Part shown: positions 20,128 to 30,402 of the stretch, one piece after another | Layout of the letters: each line of letters starts with the position of its first letter | How positions within the stretch are numbered: the first letter of the stretch is position 1 | Source of the DNA: Halolactibacillus halophilus | Lineage (GTDB): Bacteria; Bacillota; Bacilli; Bacillales; Amphibacillaceae | Assembly (NCBI RefSeq): GCF_900115605.1 | Contig: NZ_FOXC01000004.1 | Coordinates: 1-64,000 of the forward strand | Length of the DNA: 64,000 nucleotides | Direction of reading: 5' to 3' | Position numbers and translations under genes: made by a program | Notes under the pieces: generated by a model | What the model was told of the DNA's origin: nothing | Database searches by the model: none | What the model saw: only the letters and a program-made list of their open reading frames with translations

Positions 20128-21777
20128 TTAGGTCGTCATCATCTTTTTAATTTTATGTTCTAACATATCTAGTGAGAAAGGTTTTGTCAAAAAATCATCT
20201 GCCCCAAGTTGTAATGCTTCTGTCTTAATAGCTGCATGAGCATTCCCTGTAAGAATAATCGTTTTTTGATCGTCATTAAATCGCCGGTTCTTGATTTGTT
20301 TAAGTACATCAATTCCTGTTACTTTTGGCAACGTAAGATCAAGTAAGATAAGATCATATCGTGTCTCAGCCATTTTATCAATGGCCATCTGTCCATCGCT
20401 TGCATAATCTATCGTATATCCCAAATAACCTAGCCTCGTCTCAATAATCTTTCTCAACATCGGTTCCTCATCTACAACGAGAATCTTATCTTTTGTAATT
20501 GATGCATTTATTTCTTTTATATATGTTTGATTCTTGCCTTTTTCTTTCGCTATATACAATGCTTTATCTGCTTTTTCAAGTAGGATTGTTTTTGTCTCTG
20601 ACTTATCACCAAATTCTGCGATACCAGCACTAAAAGAAAGAACCACTTGGTCATTTTGTTCAGTTACAAAAGGCTTTGACTGAATTTCCGTTCTGATTTC
20701 TTCAATAAGTTCCTTGGCTGCTTTTGCTTTTAGATTTCGGAAAATGACTAAAAACTCATCACCACCAAATCGATAAAGATCGCCCGTTTCATTCAAATGA
20801 TGGCGAATAGTACTTGTGAATTCAATTAGCATCTTATCACCAAAAAGATGGCCATACGTATCATTAATAGTTTTGAAATAATCTAAATCTAAGAAAGCGA
20901 CCGAAAAAACTTCTCCTTCATTTAAATACTTAGTCTTAGTCAGTTCAAATTGTTGTGAAAAACGTTTTCTCGTATAGGCTCCTGTTAGTTCATCCACGTA
21001 GTACAATTCATTTTTAGCTTCTACTTTCTTTAATGTCCCTTTAATTTGAGCTAGTAGCTCGTCAACATCGACAGGTTTTCGTAAAATATTCGTTGCTCCT
21101 AGTCTTAGTGCTTCATTTCTTATATGAGGTGTACCAACACCTGTTAAAAATACAATGGGTAGCTCTTTATTGATTTTTATGACATCATTAAACATGTCAA
21201 ACCCGGATTTTTCTGGCATAACAATATCAATGATGGCTAAATCAACAGCTTCATTTTTAATAAAATCAATGGCATCGTTTGAGTTACTTGTAATGTATAC
21301 CTGAAACCCCTCATTTTTCAAAACATCACTTAAATAATCAAGCAGCTGAACGTCATCATCTAGAACCATAATCTTGCCCTGAGACATTCCTTGAGGTTGG
21401 TCAATCTCAGTCGGATCTATTGAATCATGTTCATTTAGAACCCCCGCTTCTAAATGACGATTAATCAAACGAAACATCTCTCCTGTATTGAAAATTAATT
21501 GAAGAAATGCAGCTTCCTCCGTTTGATCATCGTTTAATTGATTAACTAATAAGGCTTCATTATCAGCGGCTACTTTTTCTATAGCCGGGAGTTCAATCGT
21601 TCCTGCTGTGCCTTTGGCGCTATGAAAAAATCTGTATAATTCATCATATAACTTTTTATCTCTCGTGGAGATAAACATAATGACTTGCTTGGCTATATGT
21701 CCCATAACCTTGTTTTTTTCAACTAAGAAAGCTTTTTGAGCTTTTAATATCAATGCGCTCATTTTATTTACATCCAC
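20128..21777 (-). CDS. HPt-REC-GGDEF-REC protein, probable diguanylate cyclase
   Basis: Four signalling domains are visible. Residues 1-110 form a histidine phosphotransfer (HPt) domain with H52 in FFHSAKGTAG. Residues 135-250 are a receiver with phospho-acceptor D184. Residues 255-420 are a GGDEF domain with intact GGDEF at 338-342 and FLDLDYFKTINDTYGH. Residues 430-548 are a second receiver with D480. The product-inhibition site RxxD expected six residues before GGDEF is absent (N329/G332), so c-di-GMP feedback should be weak. It is the last gene of a three-gene unit with the hybrid kinase and a single-domain regulator. Phosphate probably passes from the kinase to one of the receivers or through the HPt. 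Confidence 0.85.
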   Translation of the reverse strand: MDVNKMSALILKAQKAFLVEKNKVMGHIAKQVIMFISTRDKKLYDELYRFFHSAKGTAGTIELPAIEKVAADNEALLVNQLNDDQTEEAAFLQLIFNTGEMFRLINRHLEAGVLNEHDSIDPTEIDQPQGMSQGKIMVLDDDVQLLDYLSDVLKNEGFQVYITSNSNDAIDFIKNEAVDLAIIDIVMPEKSGFDMFNDVIKINKELPIVFLTGVGTPHIRNEALRLGATNILRKPVDVDELLAQIKGTLKKVEAKNELYYVDELTGAYTRKRFSQQFELTKTKYLNEGEVFSVAFLDLDYFKTINDTYGHLFGDKMLIEFTSTIRHHLNETGDLYRFGGDEFLVIFRNLKAKAAKELIEEIRTEIQSKPFVTEQNDQVVLSFSAGIAEFGDKSETKTILLEKADKALYIAKEKGKNQTYIKEINASITKDKILVVDEEPMLRKIIETRLGYLGYTIDYASDGQMAIDKMAETRYDLILLDLTLPKVTGIDVLKQIKNRRFNDDQKTIILTGNAHAAIKTEALQLGADDFLTKPFSLDMLEHKIKKMMTT

Positions 21778-21896
21778 AAAACACCCCTCCTATTTAAGCT
21801 CAAATTGTGAATTACTCTAGCGAATTCCTCGTTTAATGCAGCTTCCTCCATCTTTTTTGATGTTCACTAAAATCAAAGCAATAACCAACCACTTAG

Positions 21897-24800
21897 CTAC
21901 TCGCCGCTATCATTTTCAACCAGCGTTAATAACACGTCCGCTAAGACATTGGGTGAATAAGGCTTCAAGAGATAATCAAACACCTGTTGACTCTCTATAA
22001 TTTCTGAGGATTTATCTACCGCCGAGGAGACAATCAACGGAATACCTGCCGTCTGTTGATTTGCCTTTAATTCTTTTATTAAATCCCAGCCACTTACATC
22101 CTCTGCTAAAACCAAGTCAACAACAATCGCTAAGACATTTGTTTCCTTTGCTAGTTTAACAATATTTTTACCACTTGGATCATGAATAACACTAAAACCT
22201 GTTAATTTTAATGTTTCAGATAATAGCATAGCAAAGCTAATATCATCTTCAATGATAATGATTGTTCCTTTAGTCAGATTATTTGGCACTGAAACGCTCA
22301 AGTCTGTTAATGACTCAACAGTATTTGAGTCCGCTAACGGAAGCGAAATATTCACTGTTGTTCCTACGCCTTCTTCCGATTCAATCCAGATATCACCATC
22401 ATGAGCTTCTACAATGCCCTTACTAATCGCTAATCCTAAACCTGTTCCACCTATTTTTTTACTCGCACTATTATCAATACGTTTAAACTTAGTAAACATG
22501 TTCGGCAATTCTGATGACGGAATACCTATTCCTTCATCTTTAATGCTGATTCTAGCTATTTCTTTGTCGTTCATCATTTTTATGGCGACATTCCCTCCAT
22601 CTGGCGAGAATTTCAGCGCGTTGCTAATGAGGTTCGTAAGTAATTGAACTAAACGATCTTGATCTGCCAATACTTTTGTATGAACAGCTTGATCTTCAAA
22701 ATATATTGGATGACGCACATCGTGATTAAATAGCTCGATTACTTGCATAATTATCTCGCTAAGATCTAGTTTTTCCATATTATACTCTTGCTTTCCTGAC
22801 TCAATTCTTTGCACATCTAAAAAATCATTGATTAATGTTGTTAAGCGCTTAGCCTCTTTAAATATTGTTTTTAAATAGCGTTTTTGTTTATCAGGTGGCA
22901 ATTGCTTGGCTAATAGCATTTCGGTAAATCCTAGTACACTTGAAAGCGGCGTACGTAGTTCGTGACTGACAGTACTCACCAGTTCCGATTTCATCTCGTC
23001 AATTTCATATTCTTTTGTTATATCACGGTAAACAAAGAGCGTCCCTTTCTTTATGTCGTTTAAAAATATCGGTGAACTGTATATTTTGATATATCTTGGC
23101 TGTTCACCAATGAGTTGACCGCGTTTTTCGAGCACCGTTATCTGATCAGGCGATGTCCCTTTTTCAAAAAACGCTTGTATACTTTCAGCATCTTTAAATT
23201 GTATTGAAATATCAGTTAGCCACTGCTCACGCTTATGTTTTTCTTTAAGCGATTGCGGGAAAAATTCAACAAACTTATGGTTAGTTTGCAATAATTCACC
23301 GTCTAGTGAAACTAATTGCAGTCCTTCATCGATATTTTGAATAATACTTTCATTTAAGCCCCGTTCGCGTTGAACTTCTTCATATATATCAATTCTACTC
23401 AATGCAATATTTAGCTGGCTCATTAGCACGTGTATTTTTTCTGTTTCTTCCGGACTAAAAGGTTGACCAACGCGTGTAGCTGCAAATACTAAATCGACAT
23501 ATTCCGCTTCATTTAAAACAGCTGCATATAAGTCGTAACTATAGACTGTTCCCTCAGCAATGCCTACTTCTTTTTCATTCGCCAAACGTTTAATTACATA
23601 ATACGGCTTTTCTTTTAAGCGTTCCAACACTTCTTTTAGCACACTGTCTGAGAAAAGTGACGTTATTTTTTCTTTTGATAAGTGCTTATGCACATATTGC
23701 TTGTTTTGCGGACTAAATAAAATACCTTTATCAAAGGTGAATACAAAATCCAAATAATTGAAAACACGGTGCAAGAATTGTTCTCGGTCGACAGTAACCG
23801 TTAATTCTTTATTTAAATCACTGTAAATTTCCGTTTTTTCTTTCGCGTCTTGCGCTTCTACTAATAACTTTTGTAGCATTGCCTCATTTTGCTTATTTTC
23901 AGTAATATCTATACCAATCAGAATATATCGATAAACTTTCCCTGCATCAGTTAAAAACGGCACAATCGTCGCATTAATCCAATAAGTTTCCCCGTCTTTT
24001 GTGGTATTCATTAGTTTCTCCGTCCAGATTTTACCTTTAGAAATTGTCCCCCACATGTCTGAATAGAAAGCTTCATCGTGTTGTCCACTTTTTAATATCC
24101 GTGTCGTATTCCCAATCAAATCTGCTTCTTCAAACTTCGACACCTGACAAAACATCTTATTAACACTAATGATCATACCATCACTGTTTGTAATACACAT
24201 TAAGGCTGATTGATTAAGTGCTTTATTAATATGCTCTATATCTGTTATATAAGCTTGTAGTTGCTCTTGACTGTTTTCAAGTTCATCTTGTTGAGAAAGT
24301 AATTCCTCATTTTGCGCTATCAACTCTGCCTCTTTCTCTTGAACCTTCACAGCCATCTTATTAAATGAGCGTTCGAGTAGATTTAATTCATCTAATTGGT
24401 AATCGGCATCTAACACCAAATTTTCCCCTTCTGAAAAATCATTTGTTGCTTTAATGAAGAATTCTAATGGTTTCACAATTTCTTTTAACAATCGGTTAAC
24501 CATTAAAATTATAAGTGAGAAACTCACAATTCCAAGTATAATAAATCCAACAGTGAATTGTGTATTAAGTTGTCTCGTCTCCTCATAAATGCGATCTCTA
24601 TTTTCAGTGGTTTCAGCATTAAACTGTTGCGTATAATCTAAAAATCGATTAACATCTGTATGCGCTCCACTATTTGCGAGTGCTCTTAACGATACGTAGT
24701 CATCATTATTCACATGCTCTATCGCTAAAGGCAATATATTATCCCTGTAATCATTATAAAAATCTAATAGAACCACCTGTAACTCCTTTTCCTCCTTGGT

Positions 24801-25115
24801 TAAGTCCAGTGTGGAAAAATAAGTAATACTGTTATCTAATTTTGTTAAGTTTTTATACAATAAATCAAGTTCTATTTGGCTTTGAAAGGCATAATAGCCC
24901 CTTGCTCGGAATAATACTGCCGTTAAATCGTTATCTAACTGATTAATGGCATTATATTTGATATTACTTTCTTCGTACTCATTGTTAATGTTTGCTTGAG
25001 ACCTGATTAAAGTCAGTGTAAAAACTGATATAATGGTAACGATAAGCGCTAACAAAGTTAACGTTATTAAATAAAATTTACGCTTTATTTTTATTGTTTT
25101 ACCCGTCGCTTTCAT
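21897..25115 (-). CDS. Hybrid sensor histidine kinase
   Basis: The order is: transmembrane helix at about 14-37, an extracellular helical sensor of about 145 residues (CHASE3/4HB-like), a second transmembrane helix at about 186-208, HAMP, a coiled coil, PAS/PAC (about 300-415), GAF-like (about 435-580), a second PAS (about 590-690), HisKA with the phospho-His in STVSHELRTPLSSVLG, HATPase with N, G1 and G2 boxes (NLISNALKFSP, DEGIGIP, GTGLGLAI) and a C-terminal receiver with Asp in IVVDLVL. It is 1072 residues long. Its start codon overlaps the stop of the upstream response regulator (ATGA). The ligand is unknown. Confidence 0.93.
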   Translation of the reverse strand: MKATGKTIKIKRKFYLITLTLLALIVTIISVFTLTLIRSQANINNEYEESNIKYNAINQLDNDLTAVLFRARGYYAFQSQIELDLLYKNLTKLDNSITYFSTLDLTKEEKELQVVLLDFYNDYRDNILPLAIEHVNNDDYVSLRALANSGAHTDVNRFLDYTQQFNAETTENRDRIYEETRQLNTQFTVGFIILGIVSFSLIILMVNRLLKEIVKPLEFFIKATNDFSEGENLVLDADYQLDELNLLERSFNKMAVKVQEKEAELIAQNEELLSQQDELENSQEQLQAYITDIEHINKALNQSALMCITNSDGMIISVNKMFCQVSKFEEADLIGNTTRILKSGQHDEAFYSDMWGTISKGKIWTEKLMNTTKDGETYWINATIVPFLTDAGKVYRYILIGIDITENKQNEAMLQKLLVEAQDAKEKTEIYSDLNKELTVTVDREQFLHRVFNYLDFVFTFDKGILFSPQNKQYVHKHLSKEKITSLFSDSVLKEVLERLKEKPYYVIKRLANEKEVGIAEGTVYSYDLYAAVLNEAEYVDLVFAATRVGQPFSPEETEKIHVLMSQLNIALSRIDIYEEVQRERGLNESIIQNIDEGLQLVSLDGELLQTNHKFVEFFPQSLKEKHKREQWLTDISIQFKDAESIQAFFEKGTSPDQITVLEKRGQLIGEQPRYIKIYSSPIFLNDIKKGTLFVYRDITKEYEIDEMKSELVSTVSHELRTPLSSVLGFTEMLLAKQLPPDKQKRYLKTIFKEAKRLTTLINDFLDVQRIESGKQEYNMEKLDLSEIIMQVIELFNHDVRHPIYFEDQAVHTKVLADQDRLVQLLTNLISNALKFSPDGGNVAIKMMNDKEIARISIKDEGIGIPSSELPNMFTKFKRIDNSASKKIGGTGLGLAISKGIVEAHDGDIWIESEEGVGTTVNISLPLADSNTVESLTDLSVSVPNNLTKGTIIIIEDDISFAMLLSETLKLTGFSVIHDPSGKNIVKLAKETNVLAIVVDLVLAEDVSGWDLIKELKANQQTAGIPLIVSSAVDKSSEIIESQQVFDYLLKPYSPNVLADVLLTLVENDSGE

Positions 25116-25474
25116 ATGAGTAATCCCTCTACAACACTACAAAGTTCCATTGGACTAAAAGGCTTTTTCATAAAGAAATCTACGCCTACTTCGTGCGCCT
25201 GTTGCTGGTCCTTTTCCTGTGTCTTGGCTGTTAGCATGATGACAGTGGTCGTATTTAACCGATCTTTCTCTACTTTCTCTAAAAACTCAATCCCTGTCAT
25301 TCCAGGCATCATATAATCTAACACGATAACATCATACATATGTTGATTCACTAACGCTAAAGCATCCTGTCCATTATCTGCTTCATCAATCGAGCAATCT
25401 AAATCTTCTAAGCTATCTACAATCAACATTCTTAAAACAGCTTCATCATCTACAACTAAAAGTCGGTTCATCAT
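25112..25474 (-). CDS. Single-domain response regulator
   Basis: This is a lone CheY-like receiver of about 120 residues with the acidic pair DDE, the phospho-Asp in VIVLDYMMPGMTG, Thr in VIMLTAK and Lys in MKKPFSP. It has no output domain. The ATG at 25474 is 5 nt after AAGGGAG; an in-frame GTG at 25480 lies within the ribosome site. It is the first gene of the unit and overlaps the kinase by 4 nt. It may act as a phosphate sink or as an intermediate to the HPt domain of the third gene. Confidence 0.9.
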   Translation of the reverse strand: MMNRLLVVDDEAVLRMLIVDSLEDLDCSIDEADNGQDALALVNQHMYDVIVLDYMMPGMTGIEFLEKVEKDRLNTTTVIMLTAKTQEKDQQQAHEVGVDFFMKKPFSPMELCSVVEGLLI

Positions 25475-25480
25475 CAGCAC

Positions 25481-26042
25481 TCCCTTTTTTATAGCTCAAC
25501 GTTTCAAATACTATCCTGCGATTTTTTAAGTCTTTGTTCAAAAATCAAAGCATTCCAAGGTCTTTAGTCATAAAGAACAAAAGTACTGATATTTCCTAGA
25601 GACTAAGGTGATTATCAAAATCTATAAAGTGCTATAGTTACACTTTTTTACTGATACTTAACTATGTAAATTATAACATACATTTCCTTTTCATGACGCA
25701 ACTACTCTCAAACCTTTTCTCTTAATATATGTAAAATTATTTTGGATTACATTATGCTGTCTGATAGGATGCAAACGTTCTGATCTACAGACCAAAAGCA
25801 CGTGTTCTACGGTCATTACCTCCACACTATTTCTGCTCCGGAATACATGAATAGAAATACCAAAATATGGTACACCTCACGCAACTTTTCAGCACTAAGC
25901 GTTGGGACTGTTTAACAAGACTATCATGCCTTTTGTTATTATTTTTATTTACGCGTTGTTGCATGAACAATTAAAAAAGCATGCGTTTGATATGAATACG
26001 TTCATACAACACATGCTTTTTCATTTAAAACTACTTATTTGC
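25481..26042. other. Noncoding stretch between argS and the signalling operon
   Basis: About 560 bp. An extended -10 (TGTTATAAT, minus strand, 25670-25678) could start the signalling operon with a leader of about 190 nt, but no good -35 accompanies it. The argS terminator is at 25973-26022. Nothing else is recognisable, and the short open frames here lack ribosome sites. Confidence 0.45.
25973..26022 (-). terminator. Terminator of argS
   Basis: AAAAAGCATG and CATGCTTTTT form the stem around a long, partly paired loop, with a T-run on the minus strand. Confidence 0.75.
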
Positions 26043-27713
26043 TTACATTTGTTCTGGTGCGTTCACACCGATGATCGCCAATGCATTCTTAATGGTGATG
26101 CGTACCGCATCCATTAATGCAAGACGCGCCTCAGTTTTTTGTTTATTTGAATCATCCAATACTTTTTCTTGATTGTAGTAGCTGTGCAGTAGTTGGGCTA
26201 AATCAAACACGTAACTTGTCATACGGTGTGGTGTCCGGTTAGCTGCTGCTTCAGCGATGACTTCTTCGAAGTCACCTAGATGTTTCAATAAGTCAAAGCC
26301 TTTTTCTGACTGAATTTCTGCTTCAACGTTTGAAGCATCGATACTAAAACCTTTTTCTTCTGCTTGTTTTAGTAATGTACAAATACGCGCATGTGCATAC
26401 TGGACATAATAGACTGGGTTTTCATTTGATTCCGATTTCGCCAAGTCCATATCAAAGTCTAAGTGCGCATCACTTGAACGCATAACGAAGAAATAGCGTA
26501 CCGCATCAATACCGACTTCATCCATCAATTCACGCAACGTTACCGCTTTACCCGTCCGTTTACTCATTTTCACTTTTTCACCATTTTCAAATAGGTTGAC
26601 CATTTGAATAATTTCTACTTCTAGTGTATCCGGTGTGTAACCTAGCGCTTCAATTGCTGCTTTCATTCTTGGGATATAACCATGGTGGTCAGCTCCCCAA
26701 ATATTAATTAGTTTATTGAAACCACGATCGAGCTTGTTTTTATGGTAGCTAATATCTGGCGTTAAATACGTATAACTGCCATCGTTTTTAATTAAGACCC
26801 GGTCTTTATCGTCACCAAAGTCAGTCGTTCTAAACCATGTGGCACCATCTTCTTCATAGGTATGGCCTTTTTCTTTAAGCAAGGCTAATGTCGGTTTAAT
26901 CTTTTCATCGGTGTAAAGCGACGTTTCACTAAACCAGTGATCAAAGTGTACTCTGAAATCCGCTAAGTCTTGTTCTAATTTTTTAAGTTCAACTTTAAGA
27001 CCATAGTCTCTAAAGAAGACAAGACGTTCCTCGCGGTCCATTTTCACAAACTTATCGCCGTAAGCATCTTTAAGCTCATCACCAATCGTTAAAATATCTT
27101 TACCGTGATACCCATCTTCTGGCATTGGGAAGTCCTCACCGAGTGCTTGCATATATCGCGCTTCAACTGACAGTGCCAGGTTATTAATTTGGTTACCGGC
27201 ATCATTAATATAGTATTCACGTTCAACATCATAACCAGCCCAGTCAAGTAAGTGACAGAGCGAATCACCCACACTCGCCCCGCGGGCGTGACCTAAGTGT
27301 AAGTCGCCGGTTGGATTGGCTGAGACAAACTCAACTTGAATTTTCTCGCCCTGTCCACTATTAGACCGACCGTAAGTTTCTTTTTGGTCTAACACTTCCG
27401 TAATGACTTGTGTTAAATAACGGTTATCCATAAAGAAGTTAATAAAACCAGGACCTGCAATCTCAATCTCGGTGACATACGCTTTTTCTTTATTCAGATG
27501 TTCCACGATCACTTCAGCAATTTGACGCGGCGCTTTTTTTGCCACTCGCGCTAGCTGCATTGCAACGTTTGTCGCATAATCCCCGTGATTCTTTTCTTTT
27601 GGTTTCTCTAGGACAATATTAGGAATCTGATCCTCTGTCGCAAGATTTGACTGAATGACGGCTTGTTTAATTTCTTCTTTTAACGTCTGTTTTACTTGTT
27701 GGCTAATACTCAT
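26043..27713 (-). CDS. argS: Arginyl-tRNA synthetase
   Basis: This class I synthetase charges tRNA-Arg. It has an N-terminal Arg_tRNA_synt_N additional domain, the HIGH-like HLGHARGAS, the KMSKRTGK loop near residue 380, and the DALR anticodon-binding domain ([10 protein letters not shown]...). The length of 556 residues is normal. The start overlaps the ywiB stop by 4 nt, so the pair is translationally coupled, as in B. subtilis. No transfer or decay signs. Confidence 0.97.
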   Translation of the reverse strand: MSISQQVKQTLKEEIKQAVIQSNLATEDQIPNIVLEKPKEKNHGDYATNVAMQLARVAKKAPRQIAEVIVEHLNKEKAYVTEIEIAGPGFINFFMDNRYLTQVITEVLDQKETYGRSNSGQGEKIQVEFVSANPTGDLHLGHARGASVGDSLCHLLDWAGYDVEREYYINDAGNQINNLALSVEARYMQALGEDFPMPEDGYHGKDILTIGDELKDAYGDKFVKMDREERLVFFRDYGLKVELKKLEQDLADFRVHFDHWFSETSLYTDEKIKPTLALLKEKGHTYEEDGATWFRTTDFGDDKDRVLIKNDGSYTYLTPDISYHKNKLDRGFNKLINIWGADHHGYIPRMKAAIEALGYTPDTLEVEIIQMVNLFENGEKVKMSKRTGKAVTLRELMDEVGIDAVRYFFVMRSSDAHLDFDMDLAKSESNENPVYYVQYAHARICTLLKQAEEKGFSIDASNVEAEIQSEKGFDLLKHLGDFEEVIAEAAANRTPHRMTSYVFDLAQLLHSYYNQEKVLDDSNKQKTEARLALMDAVRITIKNALAIIGVNAPEQM

Positions 27714-28150
27714 ACGTCTGATTCTCCTTTTATTTGTAGGTTTAATGTATGTCTTCGTTCGCCTTCTCCGGCAATTGCGGTACGATAACGCATCGCTAAT
27801 GATAGAGTGGCATCTTTTTCTTTATAACGGTAATTAATTGTATCCGTATACGTCTCCATCCGAAATTGCATCAATGGGTGGTGATAATGGCTTTCGGTTC
27901 TTTTACTTTCAATAAATTGTTGTGACATATTGATTGCGCCGGTGCGTTTTAATGTCACTTTATCATCACCAAGCATCATTACCGTATCAATCGCTTCGTT
28001 TTGGTCGTTTATTTCTGTGAACTTGATCATCCGCTTCATCCCAAGACCCGTAACTTCACCCATTACCCGGACCGATTCCTTTTGGGTATGGCCATCTTCA
28101 GTAATCGTTGTATCAAGTATCACAGAAACCTGTTGTTTTGCCAAAGTCAT
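27710..28150 (-). CDS. ywiB: YwiB family protein (DUF1934)
   Basis: This small soluble protein of about 146 residues has the DUF1934 lipocalin-like beta-barrel pattern: alternating strands such as [39 protein letters not shown] and [13 protein letters not shown]. The role is unknown; the gene is conserved upstream of argS in Bacilli. I prefer the second ATG (28150), 9 nt after GAAGG, because the first (28159) overlaps the ribosome site. Confidence 0.85.
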   Translation of the reverse strand: MTLAKQQVSVILDTTITEDGHTQKESVRVMGEVTGLGMKRMIKFTEINDQNEAIDTVMMLGDDKVTLKRTGAINMSQQFIESKRTESHYHHPLMQFRMETYTDTINYRYKEKDATLSLAMRYRTAIAGEGERRHTLNLQIKGESDV

Positions 28151-28271
28151 AAAAGTCATCCTTCATAAATAATCAATAACCCTAAGTATAAAAAGAGTTG
28201 GCGATAAACTCAAGTAAAAATTAAAACTTTCCGCTTTTCTCGTTTCTTTAATCAACTTATTTAGCTTAAAA

Positions 28272-28310
28272 AAATGCTCCTAACATTATTTTTAAGCATA
28301 ATGTTAGGAA
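28272..28310 (-). terminator. Terminator of speE-speB
   Basis: TCCTAACATTAT and ATAATGTTAGGA form a 12-bp stem followed on the minus strand by GCATTTTTTT. Confidence 0.85.
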
Positions 28311-28366
28311 CATAGTTATAAACCGCTCGGGGAGCATGATGTCGTTCACACCTTTAAATTGTCTTG

Positions 28367-29239
28367 TTACTTGGTAAACCCAAGCAACATTTCTCTCACA
28401 AACTTACTTGCCGCAATCGCGGTTTGGTCGCTATTATCATACGGCGGTGACACCTCAACTAAATCACAACCGACAACATTGACCTTACTCCCTGCAATCG
28501 CATGAATCGCCGCGAGTAATTCATTCGACGTAATCCCACCGACTTCTTGTGTCCCTGTCCCCGGGGCACTGGCTGGGTCGAGTACGTCAATGTCAATCGT
28601 CACATACACGTTTTTACCACTGAGGGTTGGCAGGACTTGTTTAAGTGGTTCAATGACATGGTACTTATAAAGATGCATCCCACTCGTCTTGGCATAAATA
28701 AATTCTTCTTTCATACCGGAACGAATGCCGAAAGAGTACACATTCTCTGGTCCAATCAATTCACAAATCTTCTTTACTGGCGTTGAGTGTGAGTACACTT
28801 CACCTTCATAATCATCACGCAAGTCAGTATGTGCATCAATATGAATCAAGGTAAGGTCTTTGGTCTTGTCGTAAATTGCTTCAACGACAGGAAGTGTGAC
28901 TAAATGTTCGCCGCCTAAACCAAAAGGTAATTTCCTATCTTTTGTCAATGTGGATACATAATCCTTGATCAACTTGAGGCTTTTTTCCGGATTACCGAAC
29001 GGTAGCGGGATATCCCCGGCATCAAAGACGTTAATGTCGGTTAGCTCTCGGTCTAAGTACGGGCTGTATTCTTCTAAGCCAATCGAGACTTCACGAATTC
29101 GGTTTGGTCCAAACCGTGAGCCTGGTCTAAAGCTGACCGTCCAGTCCATCGGCATGCCGTATAAGACAACGTCTGCTTTATCATAATCATTTTGACTAGC
29201 AATAAACACTTTGCCAGAATAAGCTTCATCAAATCGCAT
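28367..29239 (-). CDS. speB: Agmatinase
   Basis: This ureohydrolase-family enzyme converts agmatine to putrescine and urea. The binuclear manganese ligands are in GGEHLVTLP, IDAHTDLRDDYEG and TIDIDVLDPASAPGTGTQE, all intact. About 290 residues is normal. I place the start at ATG 29239, after AGAGGTGA; the in-frame GTG at 29248 is part of the ribosome site. It follows speE by 14 nt and forms the polyamine operon with it. Confidence 0.95.
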   Translation of the reverse strand: MRFDEAYSGKVFIASQNDYDKADVVLYGMPMDWTVSFRPGSRFGPNRIREVSIGLEEYSPYLDRELTDINVFDAGDIPLPFGNPEKSLKLIKDYVSTLTKDRKLPFGLGGEHLVTLPVVEAIYDKTKDLTLIHIDAHTDLRDDYEGEVYSHSTPVKKICELIGPENVYSFGIRSGMKEEFIYAKTSGMHLYKYHVIEPLKQVLPTLSGKNVYVTIDIDVLDPASAPGTGTQEVGGITSNELLAAIHAIAGSKVNVVGCDLVEVSPPYDNSDQTAIAASKFVREMLLGFTK

Positions 29240-29253
29240 CGCTTTCACCTCTA

Positions 29254-30075
29254 TTATTTCGTTAAGTCTTCAACAAACTTCGGTAAGACAAAGCTTGCCA
29301 CGTGAAGATCTTTTGTATAATACTTTGTATCAATCGCAGCTGTACGCTGGTTCTCTAATGGGTTATATGTTTTACTCCCTAAAGTAAAGGTCCATAAGCC
29401 ACTTGGATATGTTGGAATGTTGGCGGTATAGAGTTTTGTGATCGGGAAGATTTCTTTTACATCACGGTGCACGGTTTGAATCAAATCGGCTTTAAACCAA
29501 GGGTTATCAGATTGTGCGACAAAAATACCATCTTCTTTTAATGCTTTACTAATGCCGGCATAAAAACCTTTCGTAAATAAGTTAACCGCTGGACCGACAG
29601 GTTCAGTTGAATCAACTAAGATCACATCATACATATTCTCACTCTTTGCGATATGCATAAAGCCATCGCCTACTTTCACTTCCACGCGCGGATCTTCTAA
29701 CATCCCGGCAATTGACGGAAGAAATTTCTTTGAAGATTCAATCACATCGCCATCAATTTCAGCGAGTACGGCTTTTTCAACCGATGGGTGCTTTAATACT
29801 TCACGAATAACCCCACCATCACCCCCACCAACGACTAAGACGTGTTTTGGATTAGGGTGAGTAAAAAGTGGTACATGACTAATCATTTCATGATAAACAA
29901 ATTCATCACGCTCAGACGTCATCACCATGTCGTCAAGCAGCAACATGTTGCCCCATTCTTCTGTTTCAACCATATCTAACTTTTGAAAATCCGTTTGTTT
30001 TGTTTCTAATGTTTGTTTGACTTTCATTGTAATGCCAAATGCATCGGTTTGTTTTTCGGTAAACCATAAACTCAT
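29254..30075 (-). CDS. speE: Spermidine synthase
   Basis: This enzyme transfers aminopropyl from decarboxylated SAM to putrescine. It starts [10 protein letters not shown] and has the family signature [30 protein letters not shown]-like segment near residues 85-105, [13 protein letters not shown] with the catalytic Asp, and [10 protein letters not shown]. The 273-residue length is normal. AAAGGAGT precedes the ATG. A weak promoter (TTGATT-17-TACAAC, minus strand, 30126-30154) lies 50-80 bp upstream. Confidence 0.96.
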   Translation of the reverse strand: MSLWFTEKQTDAFGITMKVKQTLETKQTDFQKLDMVETEEWGNMLLLDDMVMTSERDEFVYHEMISHVPLFTHPNPKHVLVVGGGDGGVIREVLKHPSVEKAVLAEIDGDVIESSKKFLPSIAGMLEDPRVEVKVGDGFMHIAKSENMYDVILVDSTEPVGPAVNLFTKGFYAGISKALKEDGIFVAQSDNPWFKADLIQTVHRDVKEIFPITKLYTANIPTYPSGLWTFTLGSKTYNPLENQRTAAIDTKYYTKDLHVASFVLPKFVEDLTK

Positions 30076-30361
30076 GTATATCGACTCCTTTTGTCATTTA
30101 AGCACGTAGGCTCTCATTATTTATTGTTGTATTCTTACTGCTATTCTTAATCAATCACTTTTAGGTTATCATAAATACAGGGAAACAAGATAATTTTAGA
30201 GTTTTTTTCGGAAAAAGCAAGTGTTTTTTTCTCACGTATTTAAATACTTTCTACAACTACTAACTTATATGCTTGCTACTAGCAATCATGTATTTTTAAA
30301 AATTATAACTATTAAGCACCCTAACATATGAAACTGTTAAAATATTAGCAAGATAAACCAA

Positions 30362-30402
30362 CAAAAAAAGCCGCACAACAATAGCAGTGTGCGGCTTTTT
30401 TC
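30362..30402 (-). terminator. Terminator of fbp
   Basis: AAAAAAGCCGCACA and TGTGCGGCTTTTTT form a strong 14-bp stem ending next to the fbp stop. The rest of 30076-30361 is AT-rich and without a gene. Confidence 0.9.

Noticed and set aside
25902-26117. Small rightward gene opposite the argS end
   Set aside because: It has no ribosome site and overlaps both the argS terminator and the argS C-terminus.
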